Assembly: GCF_024345475.1 (NCBI RefSeq)
Contig: NZ_JAGQBE010000005.1
Span: 16,674-80,673, forward strand
DNA length: 64,000 nt
DNA from: Cyanobium sp. T1B-Tous
GTDB taxonomy: Bacteria; Cyanobacteriota; Cyanobacteriia; PCC-6307; Cyanobiaceae
Direction of reading: 5' to 3'
Numbering within the stretch: position 1 is the stretch's first letter; each line of letters begins with the position of its first letter. The notes under the pieces were generated by a model. That model searched no databases. It was not told where the DNA came from and was given only the letters and a program-made list of their open reading frames with translations. The position numbers were made by a program, and so were the translations under genes. Shown here piece by piece: positions 44,060 to 53,632 of this stretch.

Positions 44060-45682
44060 ATGACCCTTTCCAAAAAGCTGCTGCTGGCCCTGGCCGGCGC
44101 CAGCCTGACGGCCCCCCTGGCCGCTTCTGCCCAAGATCTGGCTTCGTTGAACGGCTCTGCTGCCATCAACGACTACATGCAGCAGCAAGACGTGGATCGC
44201 TTCCGCGCCTGGGAATCCAAGAACCAGGTGACCAGCGTCAACCAGTTTTCCGATGTGCAGCCCACCGACTGGGCCTATCAAGCGCTGAGCAACCTGGTGG
44301 AGAAGTACGGCTGTGTGGCCGGTTATCCCAATGGCAAGTTCAAGGGCGGCAACGCCATGACCCGCTATGAAGCGGCGGCCCTGCTGAACGCTTGCCTCGA
44401 TCGCATCTCCGAGGTCACCGACGAGCTCCAGAAGCTGCTCAACGAGTTTGACTCCGAGCTCACCGTGCTCACCTCCCGTGTGGATGGCCTCGAGTCGAAG
44501 GTGGGCCAGCTGCAGGCTCAGCAGTTCTCCACCACCACCAAGCTGAAGGGTGAGGTGAACATGATCCTGGGTGGGGTGCCTGATTATCCCCGTACCTCTA
44601 GCGGTACTCCTGACAAAACTGCCTTCAACTACGACGTCCGCCTGAGCTTCGACACGAGCTGGACTGGTAAAGACCTGCTGCGTACCCGTCTGCGCAGTGG
44701 TAACTTCAGTTCTGCACCCTTCGGCTCCAGCAGCAACAACTTGTTCAAGCTGGATAAGGCTGAGACGGCCCGCGATGGTGCTCAGAGCAACGTTTGGATC
44801 GACCGTCTCTACTACACCTTCCCAGTGGGCAAGGAGATTAAGTTGACCGCAGGTACCCTGCTTCGGAACACCGAAGTGGTCGGTTTCTTGCCATCTGCGT
44901 ACAAAGCCCAGATTCTTGATTTCTTTGGCCTAGCCGGTGCTCCGGGTGTCTATAACAAGGCTACCGGTGCTGGCTTTGCTGCTCAGTGGAAGCAAAGTGT
45001 GAAGAAGGGCAATCCCTACTTCACATTTGACACCAGCTACATCGCCGAGCGGGGTAACGACTCCACCACCGGCATGTTTAACAACGACGGTGCCCAGAAT
45101 ATCAATGCCCAGCTTGGCTTCAAGGGGCAAAATTATGGCGTGGCGCTCGGCTATCGCTATGGTTCCGAGGGCTCTCGCGTCCGAGTCGGGAATGGCTACG
45201 CAGGTAATGCCCTGGTGTCTGGTCAAACCTCCAATAGCATGTCGGTGGGTGCCTTCTGGCAACCGCTGGAAACCGGTTGGATTCCCTCCATCAGTGTTGG
45301 CTATGGATTCAACGACATGAGCGGCAGCTACGCCACATCGGCAGATCCGCAACGCCGCTTCAGCTCCAGTCGCGCCGCCATGGATTCCCAGTCCTGGACC
45401 GTTGCACTGCAGTGGGATGACGCTTTCATGAAGGGGAACTCCGCAGGCTTCGCCTTCGGCCAAGCCGCCAATCCCAACAACAATCCGACCACTGGATCTG
45501 CTTGTAACAGCACTTCAGTTTGCGCTTCCCCGAGCGATGGCTGGATGTATGAGATTTTCTATAAGTTCCAGGTGACCGACAACATTTCCATCACGCCTGC
45601 CCTTTTCTGGGTGCAGGATATGGTCAAGGACTCTGTTGGTGATGGATGGGGTGGTGTGATTCAGACTCAATTCCGTTTCTGA
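44060..45682 (+). CDS. som: SLH-domain outer-membrane porin (SomA/iron-uptake-porin family)
   Basis: 540 residues. Signal peptide M-T-L-S-K-K-L-L-L-A-L-A to A-S-A-Q. An SLH domain (about 50-115, with V-N-Q-F-S-D-V and T-D-W-A-Y-Q-A) anchors it to the cell wall. A coiled-coil segment (L-N-E-F-D-S-E-L-T-V-L) leads to a beta-barrel ending in V-I-Q-T-Q-F-R-F, the C-terminal Phe needed for insertion. It allows small solutes such as phosphate or iron through the outer membrane. It lies directly before pstS, with a terminator between. Base composition is lower in GC than flanking genes, as in highly expressed genes. Confidence 0.93.
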   Translation: MTLSKKLLLALAGASLTAPLAASAQDLASLNGSAAINDYMQQQDVDRFRAWESKNQVTSVNQFSDVQPTDWAYQALSNLVEKYGCVAGYPNGKFKGGNAMTRYEAAALLNACLDRISEVTDELQKLLNEFDSELTVLTSRVDGLESKVGQLQAQQFSTTTKLKGEVNMILGGVPDYPRTSSGTPDKTAFNYDVRLSFDTSWTGKDLLRTRLRSGNFSSAPFGSSSNNLFKLDKAETARDGAQSNVWIDRLYYTFPVGKEIKLTAGTLLRNTEVVGFLPSAYKAQILDFFGLAGAPGVYNKATGAGFAAQWKQSVKKGNPYFTFDTSYIAERGNDSTTGMFNNDGAQNINAQLGFKGQNYGVALGYRYGSEGSRVRVGNGYAGNALVSGQTSNSMSVGAFWQPLETGWIPSISVGYGFNDMSGSYATSADPQRRFSSSRAAMDSQSWTVALQWDDAFMKGNSAGFAFGQAANPNNNPTTGSACNSTSVCASPSDGWMYEIFYKFQVTDNISITPALFWVQDMVKDSVGDGWGGVIQTQFRF

Positions 45683-45742
45683 TCCTTAGATCCCTTATCA
45701 GCTCCTCACGCAGTCCTCAACTGCCCCTCTCACACATCCAAG

Positions 45743-45767
45743 GCCTCCCCAGTCGGGGAGGCTTTTT
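45743..45767 (+). terminator. Terminator after the first porin
   Basis: GCCTCCCC, a short loop and GGGGAGGC, followed by six T. It lies 60 bases past the porin stop and before the pstS promoter. Confidence 0.9.
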
Positions 45768-45820
45768 TGTGATCGCCGCTTGCTTAGTAAGGACGATCTG
45801 CACCCATGGCTTTGCCACCT

Positions 45821-45839
45821 CTTAATGGCTCCATAACGT
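45821..45839 (+). promoter_or_regulatory. Possible Pho box upstream of pstS
   Basis: CTTAATGG and CATAACGT, 3 bases apart, match the Pho-box unit at 5-6 of 8 positions each. The site is 50 bases before the pstS ATG. Weaker than the other candidates but placed as expected. Confidence 0.5.
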
Positions 45840-45889
45840 TCGCCAGGGAGTCGGGTTGCTTTAATTGATGAGGAACTGTCTCTTATCCA

Positions 45890-46864
45890 ATGACTTTCCT
45901 AAAGCGATCTTTTACAGCCCTGGTTTTTGCTGGTCTTGTTGGCGGAGCAGCTTCCCAGGCAGCTGTTCGTCTGGCCGGTGCGGGCGCCACATTCCCTGAT
46001 GGTATCTACCAGCGTTGGTTTTCCATGCTGGCCAAATCCGGTGGCGTCAAAGTGAATTATCAGAGCATTGGCTCTGGTGGTGGCCGTAAGGCGTTCCTGA
46101 ATGAAACGGTGGCCTTCGGTGCTTCCGATGACCCGATCAGCGAAAAAGACATTAAGAAAGTGTCTCGTGGTGTGGTTCAGATCCCCACCGTGGGTGGCTC
46201 GATTGCTGTGGCCTACAACAAGTCTGGCTGCTCCCTGAAGCTCACCCAGAAGCAGGTGGTGTCGATCTTCATGGGATCGATCAACAACTGGAAGCAGCTC
46301 GGTTGTGGTGACGGCAAGATCACGGTGGTGCATCGCTCCGACGGTTCTGGCACCACCGCGGCCTTCACCGAATCGCTGCAGTCGTTCTCGAAAGAGTGGA
46401 CGATTGGTAACGGCAAGTCGGTGAACTGGAAAGTGGGTGTGGGCGGCAAGGGCAATGAGGGTGTTTCCGGTACCATCAACACCACGGATGGCTCGATTGG
46501 TTATGTGAACCAGTCTTTCGTCAAGGGACGTATCAAGGCCGCCGCCGTGCAGAACAAGGCCGGTGAATTCGTGCTTCCCACCGCTGCCTCCGGAGCCAAG
46601 GCTCTGGCCAGCATCAAGCTCGATAAGAACCTGGCTGGTACTAACCCCAACCCCTCCGCCGCGGGTGCTTACCCGATCGCCACGCTCACCTATCTCCTCT
46701 TCTACGCCAAGGGCAATGGAGACAAGGCAAAATCCTTGCGTGAGATGATCACGTTCATCCTGAGTGATAAAGCCCAGGCCCTGGCCGACGACCTCGGCTA
46801 TGTGCCGCTGCGCGATTCGATCCAGGCTCAAGCCCAGAAAGCGGTGGCACGGATCAAGGAGTGA
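45890..46864 (+). CDS. pstS: Phosphate ABC transporter substrate-binding protein
   Basis: 324 residues. Signal peptide with K-R-S-F-T-A-L-V-F-A-G-L, cut near S-Q-A. Binding-loop motifs are A-G-A-T-F-P, G-S-G-G-G, F-G-A-S-D-D-P and H-R-S-D-G-S-G-T-T-A. Captures inorganic phosphate in the periplasm for PstCAB. It is separate from the SphX-type protein, so two binding proteins exist. Flanked by porins and terminators on both sides, giving its own transcription unit. Confidence 0.95.
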   Translation: MTFLKRSFTALVFAGLVGGAASQAAVRLAGAGATFPDGIYQRWFSMLAKSGGVKVNYQSIGSGGGRKAFLNETVAFGASDDPISEKDIKKVSRGVVQIPTVGGSIAVAYNKSGCSLKLTQKQVVSIFMGSINNWKQLGCGDGKITVVHRSDGSGTTAAFTESLQSFSKEWTIGNGKSVNWKVGVGGKGNEGVSGTINTTDGSIGYVNQSFVKGRIKAAAVQNKAGEFVLPTAASGAKALASIKLDKNLAGTNPNPSAAGAYPIATLTYLLFYAKGNGDKAKSLREMITFILSDKAQALADDLGYVPLRDSIQAQAQKAVARIKE

Positions 46865-46893
46865 GTGTTCGGATCGTGTGATCCAGCTTTCAC

Positions 46894-46918
46894 GGGGGGC
46901 TCATCGAGCCCCCTTTTT
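46894..46918 (+). terminator. Terminator after pstS
   Basis: GGGGGCTC, loop ATC, GAGCCCCC, then TTTTT, about 30 bases past the pstS stop. Confidence 0.9.
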
Positions 46919-47008
46919 CATGGGCCGCGATTGCTGAGGTCACCTTCCAGGCTGCCTGCCTGGGCCGCGGCTCCGAGAAGGAAGCCCTATAGGGTGCCGC
47001 GGTTTCCC

Positions 47009-47019
47009 GTGAGGACCCG
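47009..47019 (+). promoter_or_regulatory. Shared leader before the second porin
   Basis: GTGAGGACCCG immediately before the ATG, identical to the 11 bases before the first porin (the last 11 of the 13 listed there). Confidence 0.6.
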
Positions 47020-48624
47020 ATGTCCCGTCTTGCCCAGATCCTGCTGGCGTCAGCGAGCGTCAGCCTGCTCTCCCCATGCGCTGCGCTGGCCAATGGCATC
47101 GAGGGCCTCGATGGGGCAGCGGCCATCGACGGCTACATGCAGCAGCAGGAGATCGATGAACTCAAGGCCTGGCGATCTAAAAACCAGGTGACCAGCGTCA
47201 ACCAGTTCTCTGACGTGCGCCCCAGCGACTGGGCCTACCAGGCCCTCACCAACCTGGTGGAAAAGTACGGCTGCGTGGCTGGCTATCCCGAGGGCACCTA
47301 CAAGGGCGGCCAGGCCATGAGCCGCTTTGAGGCGGCCGCCCTGCTCAATGCCTGCCTCGACCGCGTCACCGAAGTGACCGATGAGCTGCAGCGCTTGATG
47401 GATGAGTTCAAACAAGAACTCGCCGTGCTCAAGGGCCGGGTGGATGGCCTCGAGGCCAAGGTGGGCACCCTGGAAGCCCAACAGTTCTCCACCACCACCA
47501 AGCTCAAGGGCGAGGTGAACTTCATCCTCGGTGGCGTTCCCTCCTATGACTCCGACACCACCTACAAAGAACGGAATCCCTCTGGCGGAGCGGATCTGAC
47601 GAAAACAGTGGGCAAGCAGGACCGCACCACCTTCAACTACGACGTGCGACTGAATCTAGACACCAGCTTCACCGGCAAGGATCTGCTCAAAACCCGCCTG
47701 CGTTCGGGAAATTTCACGGCTTCGAGCCCGTTCAATGCCGGCGACAGCCTGTTCAAGCTGGATAAGGCTTCCAGCACCAATGCCGGCGCTGCCGGCGCCG
47801 GGGGGATCGACACGGTCTCCATCGATCGCCTCTACTACCAGTTCCCCGTGGGTCAGCAGTTCACCCTCACCGCTGGTGCGTTGGTGCGCAACACCGAGAT
47901 CCTGGCCTTCATCCCCAGCGCCTACCGCTCCCAGCTGCTTGATTTCTTTGCCGTTGCCGGCACACCGGGCGTCTACAACAAGGTGACGGGCCAGGGCTTT
48001 GGTGCGGTCTGGAAGCAGAAGGTGGCCAAGGGCCAGGGCTTCTGGAACGCCTCGCTCAACTTCATCGCCCAGGACGGTGAAATCTCCAACGAGGGGATCT
48101 TTGACAGCGACGGCAGCCTCAACACCACGGCCCAACTCGGCTACAAGGGCACCAACTGGGGTGCGGCGGTGGCCTATCGCAACGGCACCTTTGGCACCCG
48201 CACCATCAATGCCAATGGCACCGCCAACAGCTCCTTGGTGACCAATCAGAACTCCAACAGCTTCTCGGTGGCTGGCTACTGGCAGCCCGTGGACTCCGGC
48301 ATCATTCCCTCGATCAGCGCCGGCTATGGCTTCACCGATATCAGCGGCGGTGTGGGCGGTGCGGCTGATTCCCAATCCTGGTATGTGGCCCTGCAGTGGG
48401 ATGACGCCTTCGCCAAGGGCAACGCCGCCGGCATCGCCCTCGGCCAAAACCCCAGTGCAGGCACGGGCGTGGAGAATCCCCTCTCGCTGGAGCTCTACTA
48501 CAAGGTCCAGGTGACAGACCACATCTCAATCACCCCGGGCCTCTTCTACATCACCAACAGCTCCAACCAGGTGAATGACAAAGACCTTTGGGGCGGGGTG
48601 ATCCAAACCCAGTTCCGCTTCTGA
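47020..48624 (+). CDS. som: SLH-domain outer-membrane porin, second copy
   Basis: 534 residues. Same plan as the first porin: signal peptide, SLH domain (N-Q-F-S-D-V, S-D-W-A-Y-Q-A), coiled coil, and a beta-barrel ending Q-T-Q-F-R-F. The barrel loops differ (for example an extra T-Y-K-E-R-N-P-S-G-G insert). Codon use is more GC-rich than in the first copy, so the two have been separate for some time. With pstS between them, they form a porin-pstS-porin arrangement. Confidence 0.93.
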   Translation: MSRLAQILLASASVSLLSPCAALANGIEGLDGAAAIDGYMQQQEIDELKAWRSKNQVTSVNQFSDVRPSDWAYQALTNLVEKYGCVAGYPEGTYKGGQAMSRFEAAALLNACLDRVTEVTDELQRLMDEFKQELAVLKGRVDGLEAKVGTLEAQQFSTTTKLKGEVNFILGGVPSYDSDTTYKERNPSGGADLTKTVGKQDRTTFNYDVRLNLDTSFTGKDLLKTRLRSGNFTASSPFNAGDSLFKLDKASSTNAGAAGAGGIDTVSIDRLYYQFPVGQQFTLTAGALVRNTEILAFIPSAYRSQLLDFFAVAGTPGVYNKVTGQGFGAVWKQKVAKGQGFWNASLNFIAQDGEISNEGIFDSDGSLNTTAQLGYKGTNWGAAVAYRNGTFGTRTINANGTANSSLVTNQNSNSFSVAGYWQPVDSGIIPSISAGYGFTDISGGVGGAADSQSWYVALQWDDAFAKGNAAGIALGQNPSAGTGVENPLSLELYYKVQVTDHISITPGLFYITNSSNQVNDKDLWGGVIQTQFRF

Positions 48625-48633
48625 GCGGGGCCC

Positions 48634-49887
48634 CTAGGCCGGACATTCCGGCCTGGGCAAAGCCGGCAGTCGGCTGCTCACCAGCCAGGCGGCGGCCACC
48701 AGGCCGCTGGAGACCCACAGGCAGGCCTGGAGGCCTCCCACCAGAAACAGGGCACCGGACAGCACGGTGCCAATCAGGCGGCCGGCGGCATTGGCCATGT
48801 AATAGAAGCCCACGTTGAGGCTCACCGCTTCCGCATCGGTGTAGGCCAGCACCATGTAGCTGTGGATCGAGGAATTCATGGCGAACACCACCCCGAAGGC
48901 GGCCAGTCCCGCCACCACCGCCACGCCTGGCTGGCCCACCTGGCGCCACAGGGCCATGGCGATCAGGGCTGGAATGGCGGTGAGCACCGCACTCCAAAAC
49001 TCCACGGCAGCCGGGGTTGGCGGCCCGCTTTGGCCCCAGCTGCGTCGCAGGGCCGGAGCTGAACCCTGCACGATGCCGTAGCCGATCACCCACAGGCCCA
49101 TAAAGCCGCCCACCTCCCAGAAGCGCCAGCCCAGGGCCGTCTGCAGAAACACCGGCAGGGCCACCACAAACCACACATCCCGGGCGCCGAACAGGAAAAA
49201 CCGCGCCAGCGACAGCACGTTGATGCCTTGGGATTTGGAGAACAGGGCACTGAAGCCTGGTTTCTGCTTCATGCGGCCGATGTCCGCCGGCAACACCAGG
49301 GTGAGCACAAAGGCCACAGACAGGCCGGCCGCCATCGCTCCCACCGCGGCGTTGAAGCCGATCGTGGTGAGCAGCAGCCCCCCCAGGAAAAAGCCCACCC
49401 CCTTGAGGGCATTTTTCGAACCGGTGAGGATGGCCACCCAGCGGAACAGCTGCTGCTGCCCCTGCTCCTGGTCGTTGGGGGTGTCCGGCACCACGGTTTT
49501 GATGGCGCTCTTGGCGCTCATCTTGTTGAGATCCTTGGCGATGCCGCTGATCGCCTGGGCCACCATCACATAGGCCACGCTCCACCACTTGGGCCAGCTG
49601 TCGGCCACGGGGATCAGCATCAACAGGGCCGCAACCTGCATCAAGGTGCCGCTCCAGAGGGTGAGGCGCAGCCCGAAGCGGGCCCCCAGCCAGCCCCCAT
49701 AGAGGTTGGTGACGATGCCGAAGAATTCGTAGAAGAGAAACAGGAACGCGATCTCCAGGGTGCTGTACCCCAGCTCGTGGAAGTGGAACACCACGAGCAT
49801 GCGCAGCGCCCCATCGGTGAGGGTGAAGGCCCAGTAGTTGGCCGTCACGATCCCGTATTGCTGCAGGGCGGAAAGGGCGCGTGCCAT
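48634..49887 (-). CDS. arsJ: Organoarsenical efflux MFS transporter
   Basis: 417 residues with twelve predicted helices. The start A-L-S-A-L-Q-Q-Y-G-I-V-T-A-N-Y-W-A-F-T-L and the loop D-L-N-K-M-S-A-K-S-A-I-K match ArsJ. ArsJ exports 1-arseno-3-phosphoglycerate, the unstable product made from arsenate by the adjacent GAPDH, ridding the cell of arsenate. The gene follows the GAPDH gene by 9 bases on the same strand, the diagnostic pairing. Confidence 0.92.
   Translation of the reverse strand: MARALSALQQYGIVTANYWAFTLTDGALRMLVVFHFHELGYSTLEIAFLFLFYEFFGIVTNLYGGWLGARFGLRLTLWSGTLMQVAALLMLIPVADSWPKWWSVAYVMVAQAISGIAKDLNKMSAKSAIKTVVPDTPNDQEQGQQQLFRWVAILTGSKNALKGVGFFLGGLLLTTIGFNAAVGAMAAGLSVAFVLTLVLPADIGRMKQKPGFSALFSKSQGINVLSLARFFLFGARDVWFVVALPVFLQTALGWRFWEVGGFMGLWVIGYGIVQGSAPALRRSWGQSGPPTPAAVEFWSAVLTAIPALIAMALWRQVGQPGVAVVAGLAAFGVVFAMNSSIHSYMVLAYTDAEAVSLNVGFYYMANAAGRLIGTVLSGALFLVGGLQACLWVSSGLVAAAWLVSSRLPALPRPECPA
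48636..48654. terminator. Hairpin between convergent porin and arsJ
   Basis: Perfect 7-base stem AGGCCGG / CCGGCCT with loop ACATT overlaps the last codons of arsJ and lies 12 bases past the porin stop. It could act on either strand; no strong T-run is seen. Confidence 0.4.
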
Positions 49888-49896
49888 GGGGTGACC

Positions 49897-50934
49897 TCAG
49901 CGCTCGTCAATCAGAGCCACATGGCTCACCAGATCGGCCATGCGGGAGCTGTAGCCCCATTCGTTGTCGTACCAGGCATACACCTTGAGCTGGGTGCCGT
50001 TCACCACCATCGTCGAGAGGCCATCGACGATGGCGCTGCGATCGTCGTTCACGTAGTCGACCGACACCAGGGGCCGGGTTTCGTAGCCGAGGATGCCGGC
50101 CAGCGGGCCGTTGGCGGCGGCCTCAAAGGCGCTGTTCACCTCCTCGGCGGTGGTGGGTCGTGCCAGCTCAAACACCGCATCGGTGAGGGAGGCGTTGAGC
50201 AGGGGCACCCGCACGGCATGGCCGTTGAGCTTGCCCTGCAGCTCCGGGAAGATCAGGCCGATCGCCTTGGCCGATCCGGTGGTGGTGGGGATCAGGCTCT
50301 GCAGGCAGGAGCGGGAGCGCCGCAGGTCGCTTTTGAAGCCATCCACCACCCGCTGGGTGTTGGTCACATCGTGCAGGGTGGTGATGGAGCCGTGGCGGAT
50401 GCCGAAGCTTTCGTGCACCACCTTCACCACCGGCGCCAGGCAGTTGGTGGTGCAGGAGGCGGCGGTGATCAGCCGGTGTTCCTCCGGGTTGTACAGGTGG
50501 TGGTTGATGCCGAACACCACGTTCAGCGCCTCGGCACCGGCGATGTGACCCTTCACCGGGCAGGCCACCACCACCCGCTTGAGGCCCACCTGGTCGAAAT
50601 AGGGCTGCAGGGTTTCGGGTGTCTTGAACGCGCCGGTGCACTCGAGCACCATCTCCACCCCGGCTTGGCGCCAGGGCACGGCGGTGGGATCGCTCTCCTG
50701 GGTGAAACTCACCGCCTGGCCGCCCACGAAGAACCCTCGCGTGTTGGCTTGCACCGCCTGCTGCCAGCGGCCGTGCACCGAATCAAAGGCCAGTAGGTGG
50801 GCGGCGGTGCCGGCGTCGCCGCCGCTGTCGTTGACATGCACCAGCTCAATGCCCGGGCGGCCCCAGAGGGCCCGGAACACCAGGCGGCCGATGCGGCCGA
50901 AGCCGTTGATGCCGATTTTCAAAGGGCCCACCAA
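49897..50934 (-). CDS. gapdh: ArsJ-associated glyceraldehyde-3-phosphate dehydrogenase
   Basis: 345 residues. NAD domain start [12 protein letters not shown]; catalytic [15 protein letters not shown] near the end. This GAPDH is distinct from the CO2-fixing enzyme by its context and by H-V-N-D-S-G-G-D-A. In the arsenate pathway it uses arsenate in place of phosphate to make 1-arseno-3-phosphoglycerate for ArsJ. In picocyanobacteria a gap1-like gene also sits in the phosphate region. Divergent from arsR. Confidence 0.92.
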   Translation of the reverse strand: MVGPLKIGINGFGRIGRLVFRALWGRPGIELVHVNDSGGDAGTAAHLLAFDSVHGRWQQAVQANTRGFFVGGQAVSFTQESDPTAVPWRQAGVEMVLECTGAFKTPETLQPYFDQVGLKRVVVACPVKGHIAGAEALNVVFGINHHLYNPEEHRLITAASCTTNCLAPVVKVVHESFGIRHGSITTLHDVTNTQRVVDGFKSDLRRSRSCLQSLIPTTTGSAKAIGLIFPELQGKLNGHAVRVPLLNASLTDAVFELARPTTAEEVNSAFEAAANGPLAGILGYETRPLVSVDYVNDDRSAIVDGLSTMVVNGTQLKVYAWYDNEWGYSSRMADLVSHVALIDER

Positions 50935-50953
50935 GACGTTGAACGGAAATTAG

Positions 50954-50978
50954 ATCAACAAGAGTTGATTCATCAACT
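50954..50978. promoter_or_regulatory. Overlapping inverted repeats, probable ArsR operator
   Basis: ATCAAC-AAGA-GTTGAT and AGTTGA-TTCA-TCAACT overlap in the 55-base gap between arsR and the GAPDH gene. Imperfect dyads of this size, centred between divergent ars genes, are typical ArsR binding sites. Confidence 0.75.
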
Positions 50979-50989
50979 AAACTTGCTGC

Positions 50990-51316
50990 ATGGGTGCTCT
51001 GGAACACAATCCCCCTCTCCAAGCGCGCCAGGCCCGCCAGCTGCTGCGGGCCATGGCCGATCCGCTGCGACTGCAGGTGATCGAGGCGCTGGGGGGCGGG
51101 GAGCGCTGCGTCTGCGATCTCACCGGCGAGCTCGGCCTGGCCCAGTCGAAGTTGTCCTTTCACCTCAAGGTGCTGCGGGAGGCCGGCCTGATCGAGGCCC
51201 GCGAGCAGGGGCGCTGGATCTATTACCGCCTGCGCTCCGAAGCCTTGCAGGATCTGCAGCACTGGCTGGCGGGGCTGGCGGATCGTTGTGATCAGCCAGC
51301 CAGGGGTTGCAACTAA
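50990..51316 (+). CDS. arsR: ArsR/SmtB family repressor
   Basis: 108 residues. Winged helix-turn-helix with L-L-R-A-M-A-D-P-L-R-L-Q-V, E-R-C-V-C-D-L (Cys40 and Cys42, the As(III)-binding positions in helix alpha3), and L-A-Q-S-K-L-S-F-H-L-K-V-L as recognition helix. Additional Cys lie near the C-terminus. It should release DNA when arsenite binds. Divergent from gapdh-arsJ with a dyad in between. Confidence 0.93.
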   Translation: MGALEHNPPLQARQARQLLRAMADPLRLQVIEALGGGERCVCDLTGELGLAQSKLSFHLKVLREAGLIEAREQGRWIYYRLRSEALQDLQHWLAGLADRCDQPARGCN

Positions 51317-51406
51317 ACAGGGCTGATCTGCACCAGGATTGGGGTAGGCGCGGGTGGACATCCCCTCGGGGACGCGGCCTTCCAACGTCCGATCTGGTGA
51401 GTGGCC

Positions 51407-53532
51407 ATGGCCCAGCTGATTCCTCTGTTGCCACCTGTCTGGCGGGATCGCCGGTTGTTGGCCCTGGTGGGAGCCCTGCTGGGCCTGGCCCTGCTGGATT
51501 TGGCGGCGCCGGATCTGGTGCGCCTCTCCTATTACTGGCTGCCGATGGTGATGGCGGTGGCCTTCGCCACGCCCAGGCAGGTGGGGGGGCTGGCGGTGTT
51601 GGCCCTGGTGCTGGGGCTCCTCTCGGAATGGCACCAGGGCACGCCGGCCAGCCCTGATCTGGCCGTGCGATTGCTCGTCTTCTTCTGCACGGCCGCGGTG
51701 GCGATGGTGTTGGCCGGCCAGCGGCAACGCAGCGAGGAGCATCTGGGCCAAGCGCGCCAGATGTTTGCCCAGGGATTGGAGAACGCCGCCTTCGGGGTGT
51801 GCCTGCTGGCGCCGGATGGGCGCTTTCTGCAGGTGAACGAGGCCGCCTGCCGCCTGTTTGGTCGCGACGCGGCCACCCTGCGCAGCCTGCGCTGGCAGCA
51901 GATCCTCCACCGGAGGATTTGGCCCAAGACCAGGCCAAGGTGGCGGAGCTCCTGGCCCAGCGTGTGCCCAGTTGCCACACCCGCTACCGCTATCTCCGGC
52001 CCGACGGTGAGGTGGTGTGGGCCGATCTTTCCCTCTCGACGATCCGCTCACGCGGCGGTCAGATTCGCTATTTCCTGGCCCAGCTGGCTGAAGTGACCGA
52101 CCTGGAGGAATCCCGCGCCAGCCTCAGGCAGAGCGAAGCGAACTACCGGCTGATTGCCGAAAACGCCCTGGACGTTGTGGTGCGCACCAATGCCGCCGGA
52201 ATGATCGAATGGATTTCCCCATCGGTGTTCACATTGGCGGGCTGGACCCCGGCAGAGCTGATCGGCAACCCGATGCTCACGGTGATCCACCCGGACGACC
52301 AAGCCCAGTTCAGTCGTCCTGAGCTAGCTGGCTCCCAGGGCCCCGCGGCCACGCGGATGGAGATGCGTCTGCGCACCAGCGAGGGACAGTATCGCTGGGT
52401 GTCCCTGTTCCGCCGGCCGCTGCTCGATGCCCTTGGACGGGTGACGGGTCTGGTGGCTGGATGGCGGGATGTTCAAGCCGAAGTGGAAGCCCGCCAGGCC
52501 CTCACCGCCAGCGAACTCAGCTACCGCATGCTGGCCGACAATGCCCAGGATGGAATCCTGATCCTGGAGCTGGCTACCGGTCGTATCACGGCAGCCAACC
52601 CCTACATCTGCGCGCTGCTGGGATTCACGAAGGAGGAGCTGCTCGATAAACAACTCTGGGAGATTGGCGCCTTTGCCGACAAGCAATTGGCACTCAACGC
52701 CTATGCGGAATTGCAGGAAAAGGGCTATATCCGCTATGAAGACCTACCCCTCACCACCAAGGCTGGCCTCGTTAAGGAGGTGGAGTTCGTCAGCAACGTC
52801 TACCGGGTGGGCGATGAGGAGGTGATTCAGTGCAACATCCGTGACATTTCGGATCGCAAAGCCGCCGAGAAGCGGGCCGAGCAATACCAGCAGGACACCC
52901 TCCAGAGCTTGGAGGAGATCGTGGCGTCGCTGGTGATGCTGAATGAACGGAGGGACCCCTACACAGCGGGCCACGAGTCCAGGGTGGCGGATCTCGCCTG
53001 TGCCATCGGCCGGGAGATGGGCCTCAGCGATCACGAGCTTCAGGGCCTGCGCATCAGCGGCATGGTGCATGACATCGGCAAATTCACCATCCCCGCCGAG
53101 ATCCTCACCAAGCCCACCCAGCTCTCCGCCGAGGAGATGGCCCTGATGCGCACCCACGTGCGCGCCGGCCACGAGGTGCTGCAGGCCATCCATTTCCCCT
53201 GGCCCGTGGCCGACTCGGTGCTGCATCACCACGAACGGCTCGATGGCAGTGGCTATCCCCAGCAGCTGGTGGGCGATCAGATCAGCCTGCTGGGTCGGAT
53301 CCTGGCCGTGGCCGACACCGTGGAGTCGATGGCGACCAATCGCCCCTATCGCTTTGCCAAGGGGCTGGACGCTGCCCTGGCCGTGCTGGAAGAGGGCAAG
53401 GCCACCCTCTACGACCCCGCCGTGGTGGAGGCCTGCCTGCGGCTGTTCCGCGAGGGGGGCTACAGCCTTCCTGTGCAGGGGATCGCGGGCCTGCCCCCGG
53501 TGCGATCGCTTGGCGATGCCGCCGCTGGCTGA
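51407..53532 (+). pseudogene. Frameshifted membrane-PAS-HD-GYP c-di-GMP phosphodiesterase gene
   Basis: Two overlapping frames encode one protein. From ATG 51407 (or GTG 51401) come hydrophobic N-terminal segments and the start of a PAS domain, to W-Q-Q-I-L-H near 51910. The PAS continues in the next frame from P-E-D-L-A-Q-D-Q-A-K-V to 53532. A single C missing in the CTCCAC-CGGAGG run explains the break. After it come two more PAS domains (about 52150-52480 and 52500-52860) and an HD-GYP domain with H-E-S-R-V-A-D, M-V-H-D-I-G-K and H-H-E-R-L-D-G-S-G-Y-P, all intact. Either a real recent mutation or a sequencing error; the downstream part could still be translated from an internal start. Confidence 0.75.
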
Positions 53533-53632
53533 TGGATCCTCTGCTGATCGCTCCTGTCAAGTGAGGCGGATACCGCCGCCTGCGGGGCTAGGCCCATAGC
53601 CTCCGGCCCTCTGAGCCGTCGGGAGCCGGGAT

